This document shows, one piece after another, positions 51,718 to 60,089 of a stretch of DNA of 64,000 nt. Source of the stretch: Haloarcula taiwanensis. Its GTDB lineage: Archaea > Halobacteriota > Halobacteria > Halobacteriales > Haloarculaceae. Location of the stretch: assembly GCA_002844335.1 (NCBI GenBank), contig CP019155.1:310001-374000 (forward strand), in the 5' to 3' direction. Numbering within the stretch: position 1 is the stretch's first letter; each line of letters starts with the position of its first letter. The notes beneath the pieces were generated by a model that saw only the letters and a list, made by a program, of their open reading frames with translations, had not been told where the DNA came from and did no database searches. The position numbers and the translations under genes are program-made.

Positions 51718-54270
51718 ATGAGCACAGAGACTCCCCCGTCTCGGGCGGATACTGTTGTTATCGGTGCCGGGGCCGTCGGGTGTAGCGTCGCGTATCACCT
51801 GACGGAACTCGGCGCGGAGGACGTTGTCGTCATCGACCAGGGACCGCTCCCGGTCACCGGTGGGTCATCAGTCCACGCGCCCGGCATCATGTTCCAGACG
51901 TCGCCGTCGAAAATACAGACGAAGACGGCGCACTACACCAGCCGACTGCTCTCCGATGCTGGCGTCTACGACGAGGTCGGTGGCATCGAAGTGGCCCGGA
52001 GCGAGGAGCGCATGGACTTCCTCCGTCGGCGCGTTGAGTGGGCGACTTCCTATGGGCTGCCGGAACCGCAGTTGCTCTCGTCCGAGGAAGTTACCGAGCA
52101 CCTTCCGATGGTCGACGAGGACGAAATCCTCGGTGGCTACTACTCGCCGACTGATGGACGCGTCGACGGCATCGGCGCGCTCCAGTGGTATATGGAAAAC
52201 TCTTCGGCGTCGTTCTACGGGAACACGGAGGTCACGGATCTGGATGTTTCGGGCGGCGAAATCAACGCTGTCGAGACCGATCAGGGGCGAATCGACTGCG
52301 AGCGAGCGGTCATCGCGACGAACAACTGGGGCTACCAGACTGGCCAACTGGCCGGGCTGGACCTGCCAATCGCGCCGGTCGAACACCAGTACGTTGTCAC
52401 CGAACCGATGGACGAACTCGCCGACGCCGAGACCTCGGTCGGCGACAACACGACCGGGCTGGACGTACCGGGTGACCGCTCCATCGCGGAGTACATGAGC
52501 GAGGGGCCACACCGGCCGGTCGGCCGCGACCAGGACCACTCGCTGTACTTCCGGACCCACGGCGACGCGCTCGGGATGGGGTCGTACAACCACGAGCCAC
52601 TCTCAGTCGACCCCGAGGCGATGGGGAAAAACTCCGAGGAACACCAGGCTTCGGTCAGGGGGTTCACGAAGGAACACTGGGAGACGCCGACCCACCGCGG
52701 GCGGGACAAATCGGCCAAGCAGGCCTTCGACGAACTGCTCCCGGCGACACAGGACGTGGAATACGAAGCCACCGAGAACGGGATTTTCGTCTTTACACCT
52801 GATGGGATGCCCGCCGTTGGCGAGACAGCGCAGGTCGACGGCCTCTGGACCGGACTGGCTATCTGGTGGACCCACTCCGGCGGCTACGGCCGCATCCTCG
52901 CCGAGTGGATGGAGAACGGCGTTCCGCGGCTGCCGTCCGGTCCGGTCGACACTGGCGGCATCCACGTCCGGCGGTTCGAACCCCACGCCGGCGAGAAGGA
53001 CTACTTTGTCGACCGCGGGGCCAAGCGCTACGAGCAGGTGTACAGCATCGTCGAGCCGCGGTGGCAGCCCGACGACCACCGGGGACTTCGGACGAGTCCG
53101 TTCTACCACCAGCAAAAAGAACTCGGCGCGGAGTTCTACCAGAGCGGCGGCTGGGAGACGCCACAGTGGTACGAGTCGAACGCCGACTTAGTCGAAAGAT
53201 ACGAGGACCGGATTCCCGACCAGGACGGCTGGCAGGGCATCAACCGCTCGAAAATCGAGGCTGCGGAGCATCTCCACACCCGCGACAAGGTGTCGATGTT
53301 CGACATGACGACGTTCAGTTCGATCATGGTCGAAGGCGAGGGGAGCCAGGCGTTCCTCCAGCGGGTCTGTAGCAACGACATGGATCTCGACGTCGGGCAG
53401 GTCCGCTACTCGCTGCTGTTGAACGAGGGCGGTGGCATTCTCGCGGACATCACGGTCGTCAAACTCGACGACGAGGCGTTCATGGTGACGACCGGCGGCG
53501 GGAACTCCCCCGGCATCCACGGCGGTCACCTGGAAGACGAGGCTCCCGCGACGGTGTCGGTCCACGTCGAGGAGGGCGCGAAGTCGACAATCGGTCTCTG
53601 GGGGCCGAACGCCCGACTCCTCCTCCAGCGATGTACCGACGCGGACGTGACCAACGACGGCTTCCCGTACTTCCGGGCCAAGCAAATGTACGTTGGCGAC
53701 GTGCCGGTCATCGCCCTGCGGGTCTCCTATGTCGGCGAACTCGGCTGGGAGCTGTGGGCGCCGACGGAGTACGGCCAGCGCCTCTGGGAGACGTTACAGG
53801 ACGCCGGCGAGGACCTCGGCGTTCGGCCGATGGGCGGCGGCGCGCTCAGTTCCATGCGATTAGAGAAAGGCTACCGCCTCTGGGGGACGGACATCGACAC
53901 GGACTCGAACCCCTTCGAGGCCGGGCTGCCCTTCGCCGTCGACATGGACACCGAGTTCATCGGCAAGGCAGCTCTGGAAACCGCACGCGAGGCGGGTATC
54001 GACAGCAAAATTACCCCGGTCACGCTCGACGACTCGACAGATATCATGCTGAGCGGTCGACCAGTCCTGAAAGACGGTGAGACACTCGGCTACGTGCAGG
54101 CCGGGAACTACGGCTACAGTATCGACGAGTCGATCGCCTACACGTACGTCCCGACCGAACACGCCGAAGCCGGAACGTCGGTTCAGATACAGTGCGAGGG
54201 CGAGACATACGACGCGACGGTGCGTGACGAGCCGCTGTTCGATCCGACCCGCGAGCGAATCATCAGATAG
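51718..54270 (+). CDS. Dimethylglycine/sarcosine dehydrogenase-like flavoprotein-aminomethyltransferase fusion (copy 2)
   Basis: 850 residues, colinear with copy 1. FAD loop VVIGAGAVGCSVAYHL, His53 in GGSSVHAPGIMFQT, and the GcvT domain with VSMFDMTTFSSIMVEGEGSQ, CSNDMDLDVGQVRYSLLLNE and LRVSYVGELGWELWAP. The two copies agree in all motifs but differ throughout the substrate half (for example EHQYTMTESLDEL against EHQYVVTEPMDEL; ITDHPLFENYENV against VGDNTTGLDVPGD), so they are old paralogues. One could act on dimethylglycine, the other on sarcosine. A TATTTAAG box about 33 nt upstream gives it its own promoter. Confidence 0.9.
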   Translation: MSTETPPSRADTVVIGAGAVGCSVAYHLTELGAEDVVVIDQGPLPVTGGSSVHAPGIMFQTSPSKIQTKTAHYTSRLLSDAGVYDEVGGIEVARSEERMDFLRRRVEWATSYGLPEPQLLSSEEVTEHLPMVDEDEILGGYYSPTDGRVDGIGALQWYMENSSASFYGNTEVTDLDVSGGEINAVETDQGRIDCERAVIATNNWGYQTGQLAGLDLPIAPVEHQYVVTEPMDELADAETSVGDNTTGLDVPGDRSIAEYMSEGPHRPVGRDQDHSLYFRTHGDALGMGSYNHEPLSVDPEAMGKNSEEHQASVRGFTKEHWETPTHRGRDKSAKQAFDELLPATQDVEYEATENGIFVFTPDGMPAVGETAQVDGLWTGLAIWWTHSGGYGRILAEWMENGVPRLPSGPVDTGGIHVRRFEPHAGEKDYFVDRGAKRYEQVYSIVEPRWQPDDHRGLRTSPFYHQQKELGAEFYQSGGWETPQWYESNADLVERYEDRIPDQDGWQGINRSKIEAAEHLHTRDKVSMFDMTTFSSIMVEGEGSQAFLQRVCSNDMDLDVGQVRYSLLLNEGGGILADITVVKLDDEAFMVTTGGGNSPGIHGGHLEDEAPATVSVHVEEGAKSTIGLWGPNARLLLQRCTDADVTNDGFPYFRAKQMYVGDVPVIALRVSYVGELGWELWAPTEYGQRLWETLQDAGEDLGVRPMGGGALSSMRLEKGYRLWGTDIDTDSNPFEAGLPFAVDMDTEFIGKAALETAREAGIDSKITPVTLDDSTDIMLSGRPVLKDGETLGYVQAGNYGYSIDESIAYTYVPTEHAEAGTSVQIQCEGETYDATVRDEPLFDPTRERIIR

Positions 54271-54324
54271 CGGGACAGCACACGACCCAACAACTTTGAC
54301 AGACGCTCCGAAACGATACCAATT

Positions 54325-55587
54325 ATGACACAAACAGAATCGGACACGCTGCCCGTCACGTACGCAGACATCGAACGAGCCCGCGAACGACTGGATGACG
54401 ACACAGTCGTAAAAAAGACGCCGGTCGAGCGGAGTACGTCTCTCGGCGGGTTCGTCGACGCTGAGGTACACCTGAAGATGGAGCATCTCCAGTGGACTGG
54501 GTCGTTTAAAACCAGAGGCGCGTACAACAAAATCTCACAGGATGTCGCCGACGGCGTAGAGTCATTCGTCGCCGCCAGCGCTGGCAACCACGCTCAGGGC
54601 GTCGCCCTCGCCGCGACGAAATGCGGGGCGGAGGCGACGATTTTCATGCCGGAGAACGCACCACAGGCGAAGATTGACGCCACCAGAGGCTACGGCGCGA
54701 GCGTCGAACTGGTCGGCAACGACTTTCAGGAGACGATGTCTCATGCCAAGGCCGTCGTCGAGGAAGCCGACGCCGAGTTCGTCCACGCCTACGACGACCT
54801 GGACATCATCGCCGGACAGGGGACCCTCGGCACGGAGATGTACCACGACTGCCCCGACGTCGACACGGTTGTCGTTCCAATCGGTGGCGGTGGTCTCATC
54901 AGCGGTGTCTCGACTGCTATCAAACACCTCTCGCCCGAGACGCGTGTCGTCGGCGTTCAGGCGACCGGTGCGGAGACGGTCCACGAGAGCCTCGACAAGG
55001 GGATACCGGTCGTGCTTGACGAAGTCGACACTATCGCCGACGGTATCGCCACCGGCGGTATCTCGGAGACGACGCTCGGCATAATCGAGGCGAACGTAGA
55101 CGAGGTCGTGACAGTTTCGGACACCGATATCGCACAGGCGATTCTCCTGCTGATGGAACGGGCCAAACAGGTCGTCGAAGGCGCCGGGGCCGCCTCGGTG
55201 GCCGCTGTGCTGAGCGACGGCCTCGACGTGTCCGGGGAGACGGTGATGCCGCTACTCTGTGGCGGGAACCTCGACATGACACAGATGCGTGAGGTTCTCA
55301 TCCACGCGCTCACAGAGCGCCAACAGCTCCTGCAGCTCCGGGTCCGCATCAACGATCAGCCGGGCGTGATGGAGGAAATATCGGGTGTCATCGCCAGACA
55401 GGGGGCCAATATCCACGATGTCCGGCACGAACGGTCCGTCGAGAATCTCGAAATCGGGGAGGCCTACCTCGTGTTCAACGTCGAGACAAGCGGTGCAGAG
55501 CACGCACAGACGATCATCACCGCGATTCGTGACGCGGGCTATCCCGTCGACAACGTGGCACGCAAGGCCCAGAACGACGCACTGTAA
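54325..55587 (+). CDS. ilvA: Threonine/serine ammonia-lyase with ACT domain
   Basis: 420 residues. PLP lysine Lys62 in GSFKTRGAYNK, phosphate loop PIGGGGLISG near residue 190, and SAGNHAQGVALAA near 90. From about 330 a C-terminal ACT domain (LLQLRVRINDQPGVMEEISG) allows amino acid control. Short type like catabolic TdcB with one ACT domain. It deaminates threonine to 2-oxobutyrate (isoleucine synthesis) or serine to pyruvate. It starts 54 nt after the second DMGO-like gene, so serine made from glycine and methylene-THF is an attractive substrate here; the 2-aminoacrylate formed would need RidA. Confidence 0.9.
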   Translation: MTQTESDTLPVTYADIERARERLDDDTVVKKTPVERSTSLGGFVDAEVHLKMEHLQWTGSFKTRGAYNKISQDVADGVESFVAASAGNHAQGVALAATKCGAEATIFMPENAPQAKIDATRGYGASVELVGNDFQETMSHAKAVVEEADAEFVHAYDDLDIIAGQGTLGTEMYHDCPDVDTVVVPIGGGGLISGVSTAIKHLSPETRVVGVQATGAETVHESLDKGIPVVLDEVDTIADGIATGGISETTLGIIEANVDEVVTVSDTDIAQAILLLMERAKQVVEGAGAASVAAVLSDGLDVSGETVMPLLCGGNLDMTQMREVLIHALTERQQLLQLRVRINDQPGVMEEISGVIARQGANIHDVRHERSVENLEIGEAYLVFNVETSGAEHAQTIITAIRDAGYPVDNVARKAQNDAL

Positions 55588-55677
55588 GCCGGCATCGGCG
55601 TTCAGACAGACGGCTCGCGCCATAAGCGGGGAAACCTATAACAGGTGTGTGTGGGAAATACACATGAGTCAGCTACC

Positions 55678-56121
55678 ATGTACGACCACATACTCGTCCC
55701 GTACGACGGCAGCGACGAGGCCAGGAGAGGGGCAGAACACGGCATCGAACTCGCTGCTGCGCTCGACTCGACAGTGCATGCATTGTATGTCATCGACCTC
55801 CCGGGGACACCGCGCGCGCTCGCACTCAGGGATGACGAGGAGGAGATGCGCGAGGAGTATCGCAACTACGGCGAGGAGGTGCTGGCGAGTCTCGGGACTG
55901 TTGCTGAAGAACACGGCGTCGACTACGAGACACATTTCAAAACCGGGGCGCCAAGCGAAGAAATCGTGGAGTTCGCCGAAGACGAAGGAATGGACGCAAT
56001 CGTTCTGGGGTCAGCGTTCCGCGGGAAACTCGGGAACCTCCTCGGCGGGACGACGGACAAGGTGGTCAGAACGTCGAGCGTGCCAGTCATCAGCCAGCGG
56101 ATGAGCGTTAACGATATCTGA
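55678..56121 (+). CDS. Universal stress protein (UspA family)
   Basis: 147 residues, one UspA domain: MYDHILVPYDGSDEARRGAE, then LYVIDLPGTPRALALRD, and the nucleotide loop LGSAFRGKLGNLLGGTTDKV near residues 110-130 (cf. G-x2-G-x9-G-S/T). It probably binds ATP as a dimer. Such proteins are abundant in haloarchaea and often sit beside transporters; here it lies between the lyase and a BCCT carrier. The start at 55678 gives the family N-terminus; an upstream in-frame start is unlikely. Confidence 0.9.
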   Translation: MYDHILVPYDGSDEARRGAEHGIELAAALDSTVHALYVIDLPGTPRALALRDDEEEMREEYRNYGEEVLASLGTVAEEHGVDYETHFKTGAPSEEIVEFAEDEGMDAIVLGSAFRGKLGNLLGGTTDKVVRTSSVPVISQRMSVNDI

Positions 56122-56127
56122 CACCCG

Positions 56128-56289
56128 TTACGCGCTTTTTATCCGTGTCTCACGGATGTAGATAACCAGACTCGCACTGAGGAAGCTAAACCCTGCGAGT
56201 CGAAAGTCGCCAGCTGTCATCCCGATGAGACCGACGCCCATCAGCAGTGCTGCCACCGCGGCCGCTCCCGTCGCCAGAAGTCGTGCCAT
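56128..56289 (-). CDS. Small membrane protein, 53 residues
   Basis: Starts MARLLATGAAAVAALLMGVG, with a second helix LAGFSFLSASLVIYI and a basic tail RETRIKSA. Two membrane helices, no family recognised. ATG 56289 is backed by an AATAAAG-type box about 28 nt upstream on the minus strand. Stop is 6 nt from the stop of the UspA gene. Confidence 0.6.
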   Translation of the reverse strand: MARLLATGAAAVAALLMGVGLIGMTAGDFRLAGFSFLSASLVIYIRETRIKSA

Positions 56290-56700
56290 AGCGACGATAG
56301 GCGGGATTCCGAAATAAAGACACCCACCAGGGAACGCGATTGGTGACCGGCTCACCGGGAAGTACCAAACCTCAATGTACTAGATAGTGTAGATGTCTCC
56401 GAAGCCACAGCAGTACAAGCCTTCAATCCGTTATATATTGGTGTTTAACGTGAAGTTTTATTAGAGTTGCATTAGTGTATATGTATGAGACTCAGTAGCA
56501 CATAAAATACGTCGACAATAGCCCCGCGGGCACACGGTGCCCGCAAGCGAGCACAGAGAGCCAAACAGGATGCGAACGCTGTAGACGCCCATCGCTGGGA
56601 CATCGCTGGCATGATGGTAGCAGCGGACCGTGACAGAGCAAGACCGAGACTACGACAATGAGACTCCACAGACCAGTACCACGTTCGAGAGGGGTAACGT
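56290..56700. other. Long leader/intergenic region before the second BCCT gene
   Basis: 411 nt. AT-rich promoter-like DNA lies at 56430-56490 (CCGTTATATATTGG, then GTGTATATGTATGAG), more than 200 nt before the ATG at 56701, and a GC-rich hairpin at 56526-56544 follows. Either the transcript has a long leader or another promoter is hidden. No gene supported. Confidence 0.45.
56526..56544 (+). promoter_or_regulatory. GC-rich hairpin in the presumed leader of the BCCT gene
   Basis: Perfect 8-bp stem GCGGGCAC / GTGCCCGC with loop ACG. It lies between the AT-rich promoter-like DNA and the start codon. It could control expression or end an upstream transcript; no T-run follows. Confidence 0.45.
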
Positions 56701-58461
56701 ATGGCAGATAGTGACGAACAAGCCGGCGAAATGTCGGACGGGCTCCAGGTAGAGCTGTTCCATCCGGAGTCCGACCGCGAGCCCGGTGATACGAACATTC
56801 AGGCGGCTGGCTTCGACATCCATCCAGTTGTCTTCCCGGTGGCACTGGCGATAATTGCGCTGTTCATCGCAGTGACGATACTGCTCGGCGACACAGCAGC
56901 CTCCGCGTACACGTGGCTGTTCAATACCATCGGGGACACCTTCGGCTGGTTCTACCTGCTGGCGGTGAACGTGTTCATCGTCACATTGCTGTACTTCGCG
57001 TTCAGCAAGTACGGTAAAATAAAGATCGGCGGCGTCGAGGCCGAGAAGGAGTTCAGCGACTTCTCCTGGATGGCGATGCTATTCAGCGCCGGCATGGGCA
57101 TCGGCCTCATGTTCTTCAGCGTCTCGGAACCGCTGTACTACTTCCAGAACCCGCCGAGTTTCTTCGGAGCCGAAGCCGGAACCGGTGCGGCAGCGTCCGC
57201 CGCGATGGCACAGACGTTCTTCCACTGGGGCTTTCACCCGTGGGCGGTGTACGGGCTGGTTGGACTGGGCCTCGCGTTTTTCTCGTTCAACCGCGGGCTC
57301 CCGCTTACCTTCCGGTCGATATTCTGGCCCCTCCTTGGTGAGCGAATCTACGGCTGGCCGGGCCATGTCATCGACCTCGTGACGGTGTTCGCGACGCTGT
57401 TCGGGCTGTCGACCTCGCTGGGACTCGGTGTTGCCCAGGTCAATACGGGACTGTCCTACGTTGGCGGGGACATGCTCGGTGCGGTGAGTGTCCCGACAGG
57501 GACTTGGCCGCAGGTCGCGCTCATCGCCGGTATCACGCTCATCGCGACGCTCTCAGTTGCGGCAGGGCTCGACGGTGGGGTCAAACGCCTGAGCACGCTC
57601 AACCTCTACCTGATGTTCGCGCTTCTCGGGTTCCTCGCTATCGTGGGTCCCACGGTGTACATTTTCGGGACGTGGGTCGAGGGACTCGGCGCGTACTTCG
57701 GGAACATCCTTGCGCTCGGGTTCTTCACCGGGACGCTCAACGAAGCCGCGAACGGCACCCCCACCGCCTGGACCGTGTTCTACTGGGGCTGGTGGATCGC
57801 GTGGTCGCCGTTCGTCGGAATGTTCATCGCGCGCATTTCGAAGGGTCGGTCCGTTCGGGAGTTTGTCCTGGGCGTGCTGTTCCTTCCGTCGCTGTTCTCG
57901 ACGCTCTGGCTGTCGGTGTTCGGCGGCAGCGCGATGTTCAATTCGCTCGTAGGAAACGGGCAGGCGATAGCGACCTACAACGAGGTCGGCCAGACCGTCG
58001 CGATGTTCGCCCTGCTGGAGCAGTTCCCGCTCGGTGTCGTCAGCGGACTGCTCGCGACCCTGCTGGTCATCACGTTCTTCGTCACGTCGTCGGACTCCGG
58101 GTCACTGGTCATTGACCACCTGACCTCGGGCGGTAAGCACGATGTTCCACGAACGCAACGGATCTTCTGGGCCGTCACCGAGGGACTTGTCGCATCTATC
58201 CTGCTCATCGGTGGCGGACTGACGGCGCTCCAGACGGCCGCAATCACGACGGGACTCCCGTTCGCGCTCATCCTGTGTCTGATGTGTTACACGGTGTATC
58301 TGGGGCTCGACAACGAGTACCAGATACTCGAGTCCGAGGAGTTTGCGGAAACCATCCAGGACCTCTCCGAACGGGAAGACATGGACATCGTGACCGCTGG
58401 CGACGAGATGGTGACGGATATCTCCGAACGGAGCGACGACGCTGCGACAGGGACCGACTGA
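56701..58461 (+). CDS. BCCT-family transporter, canonical betaine/choline/carnitine type
   Basis: 586 residues, 12 helices. Helix 3 has the Na+-coupled motif GMGIG in FSAGMGIGLMFFSVSEPL; the family signature WGWWIAWSPFVGMFIARISK is present; LLFTSS-like end of helix reads FFVTSSDSGSLVIDHLTSGG. The C-terminus is acidic and cytoplasmic (MDIVTAGDEMVTDISERSDD), where osmosensing domains lie in BetP-type carriers. It probably imports glycine betaine, choline or carnitine, as osmolyte or as food for the demethylating enzymes upstream. A weak Shine-Dalgarno-like GAGAGGGG ends 6 nt before the ATG. Confidence 0.9.
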   Translation: MADSDEQAGEMSDGLQVELFHPESDREPGDTNIQAAGFDIHPVVFPVALAIIALFIAVTILLGDTAASAYTWLFNTIGDTFGWFYLLAVNVFIVTLLYFAFSKYGKIKIGGVEAEKEFSDFSWMAMLFSAGMGIGLMFFSVSEPLYYFQNPPSFFGAEAGTGAAASAAMAQTFFHWGFHPWAVYGLVGLGLAFFSFNRGLPLTFRSIFWPLLGERIYGWPGHVIDLVTVFATLFGLSTSLGLGVAQVNTGLSYVGGDMLGAVSVPTGTWPQVALIAGITLIATLSVAAGLDGGVKRLSTLNLYLMFALLGFLAIVGPTVYIFGTWVEGLGAYFGNILALGFFTGTLNEAANGTPTAWTVFYWGWWIAWSPFVGMFIARISKGRSVREFVLGVLFLPSLFSTLWLSVFGGSAMFNSLVGNGQAIATYNEVGQTVAMFALLEQFPLGVVSGLLATLLVITFFVTSSDSGSLVIDHLTSGGKHDVPRTQRIFWAVTEGLVASILLIGGGLTALQTAAITTGLPFALILCLMCYTVYLGLDNEYQILESEEFAETIQDLSEREDMDIVTAGDEMVTDISERSDDAATGTD

Positions 58462-58519
58462 CGAACTCTCTTTTCGACGTTTTCCAGGCGACCCGCAACG
58501 ACAGTTCGAACGAAGAGTG

Positions 58520-59128
58520 TCAGCGTGGGTCGACTTCTGTCTCGACCGTTCGTTCGGAGTGTATCCAGACCCGCACAGAGCCGCCGATTCCGAACGCGGC
58601 GATGCCGAGACTGGAGACGATACTGCCGACAGGTGACAACAGGACCCAGGTGAGTGCACTGAGAGACGCGCCGATGAGTAGCCCGTGCGACGGCTGACGG
58701 TGGTACAGGAGTTCAGTCAGGAGCGTCCCGACGACGAGGAACCCGAACCCGGTGAGAAACAAGAAAACGGCGCTACTGGCGAGGACGACGAGACGGACGA
58801 ATACACCGCCGGCGACACTGAGGCGCGCCAAGGTTGTGGCCCCGTAGAGACCGACGATCCCGAATATCACGTATCCGGCGATGCCGTAGAGGACGGCGGT
58901 CGCCGGGCTGGCCGATATCGCGTCGATAGAATCGGCGACAGAAGCCCGCCGCAGTCGGAGTATCACCGCACCGGACACGACAACGAGAATAAAGGAGACG
59001 AGCCCGCGAAGTGGCCTGGATAGCTCGGCGGCAACGCTGGGCTCCAGTTGTCCTACGACGCACTCTCCAGCAGTTGCTACAAGCCCCATGACGGTCGGCG
59101 CGATATCGACAACGGCGTCGAAAGCCAT
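58520..59128 (-). CDS. Membrane protein of unknown function, four to six helices
   Basis: 202 residues from ATG 59128 (MAFDAVVDIAPTVMGLVATA). Hydrophobic segments near residues 45-60, 80-100, 105-130 and 150-190 (for example LYGIAGYVIFGIVGLYGATT, VLASSAVFLFLTGFGFLVVG). The C-terminal part, LGIAAFGIGGSVRVWIHSE, recalls small haloarchaeal membrane proteins without assigned function, often with bactofilin partners; no such partner is here. Convergent with the BCCT gene. Confidence 0.65.
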   Translation of the reverse strand: MAFDAVVDIAPTVMGLVATAGECVVGQLEPSVAAELSRPLRGLVSFILVVVSGAVILRLRRASVADSIDAISASPATAVLYGIAGYVIFGIVGLYGATTLARLSVAGGVFVRLVVLASSAVFLFLTGFGFLVVGTLLTELLYHRQPSHGLLIGASLSALTWVLLSPVGSIVSSLGIAAFGIGGSVRVWIHSERTVETEVDPR

Positions 59129-59201
59129 ACCACACATACTGTGGGTCGCCGTGAAAACCTATCGACCGCACAGTACCGGGTCAGCGTCGGCGCTGCCCGG
59201 A

Positions 59202-59210
59202 AATTTAAGC
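59202..59210 (+). promoter_or_regulatory. TATA-like box pointing to a GTG start at 59235
   Basis: AAATTTAAG about 28 nt before GTG 59235, compared with more than 130 nt before the first ATG at 59343. It supports a leaderless GTG start. Confidence 0.45.
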
Positions 59211-59234
59211 CATCAGAATACGTACCATAAGATA

Positions 59235-59666
59235 GTGTCTGGATGGCTCGCGATTCTGTTCTCGAAGCTCGTATGGCTCGGGGAGCGGATCGCTGCCCCA
59301 CTCCGGCGGGGTGACGGTCCGAACAAGTTCAGGCTGTCGAGCATGGACACGGCGACGACGACGTACGACGGTGACAGCGGGTGGGCGAGACGGCCGCCAG
59401 CAACGATCGAGTGCCCGCGATGTGAGTCGGAAATCTTCCAGCACAACGCGCGTGACAGCATCGACTGTCCGCGGTGCGTCGGCGAGTACCGCCACGACGA
59501 GTTCGCCGACCTCAAACTCCTGTATCTCACGTGTCCTGTCTGTCGAGGCCGGATGGAACACGGCCAGCGACATCCCGAGCGGTTCGATATCCCCGAGTGG
59601 GCAACCTGTACAGACTGTCGGTACCACTGGGAGTTCGAACACTCATACGACCACAGTGCCGAGTGA
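59235..59666 (+). CDS. Zinc-ribbon protein with hydrophobic N-terminal helix
   Basis: 143 residues from GTG 59235, or 107 from ATG 59343. The longer form adds an amphipathic or membrane helix (SGWLAILFSKLVWLGERIAA). Three Cys-x2-Cys pairs follow (ECPRCESE, DCPRCVGE, TCPVCRGR) and a fourth, TCTDCRYHWEF, near the end, so two zinc sites are probable. Function unknown. Third-position GC of the N-terminal part is about 75 percent, consistent with real coding. A hairpin lies directly after the stop codon. Confidence 0.65.
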   Translation: MSGWLAILFSKLVWLGERIAAPLRRGDGPNKFRLSSMDTATTTYDGDSGWARRPPATIECPRCESEIFQHNARDSIDCPRCVGEYRHDEFADLKLLYLTCPVCRGRMEHGQRHPERFDIPEWATCTDCRYHWEFEHSYDHSAE

Positions 59667-59669
59667 ACC

Positions 59670-59692
59670 GCCTCGGGGGCAAGCCCCGAGGC
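59670..59692 (+). terminator. GC-rich hairpin just after the zinc-ribbon gene
   Basis: Perfect 9-bp stem GCCTCGGGG / CCCCGAGGC with a 5-nt loop GCAAG, starting 4 nt after the stop codon. No T-run follows, as expected for a bacterial-type terminator, so its role as terminator is unsure. Hairpins of this make also lie at the ends of haloarchaeal IS200/IS605 elements; no transposase or TnpB is present. Confidence 0.4.
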
Positions 59693-59830
59693 ACTTGCCT
59701 TGCTTATCTGCCGAGGCTGGGTGCACCAGCCGGTGTGCTGTCGTGGGCGAACCGTGCGCTACTGCGACACGACTACGGAATCACGGCCGGGGTGCTGTCC
59801 AGCTCTGACGCGTGAGTTGGGGGTCTGCCG

Positions 59831-60064
59831 TCAGTAATACTTCCAGTCGTCATCACGGCTACCCTGTACGACGCCGTCGTCATCGTCACTGTCCATTTCG
59901 TCCCGCTCGTCGGGCCAGCGGATTCCGTCTCCGACGAGGCTCTTGTACGCGAAGGCACCCAGACCAACGAGTATCAGTAGAAGAACAACGGTCCCAGCGA
60001 CTGCTGCCACCTGCCCGACGGACTCAAGCAGGCCCGAGCCGATCTGAACCGGAAACTGTCCCAT
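59831..60064 (-). CDS. Small single-helix membrane protein, 77 residues
   Basis: Starts MGQFPVQIGSGLLESVGQVA, with one membrane helix (VAGTVVLLLILVGLGAFAY) and a very acidic soluble tail (PDERDEMDSDDDDGVVQGSR). The tail would face the cytoplasm if the helix is inserted with N-terminus out. No family recognised. It starts 26 nt after the stop of folCP, so it is probably in the same transcript. Confidence 0.7.
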   Translation of the reverse strand: MGQFPVQIGSGLLESVGQVAAVAGTVVLLLILVGLGAFAYKSLVGDGIRWPDERDEMDSDDDDGVVQGSRDDDWKYY

Positions 60065-60089
60065 GGCTGCTGTTGGGGCTGCACAGGTA

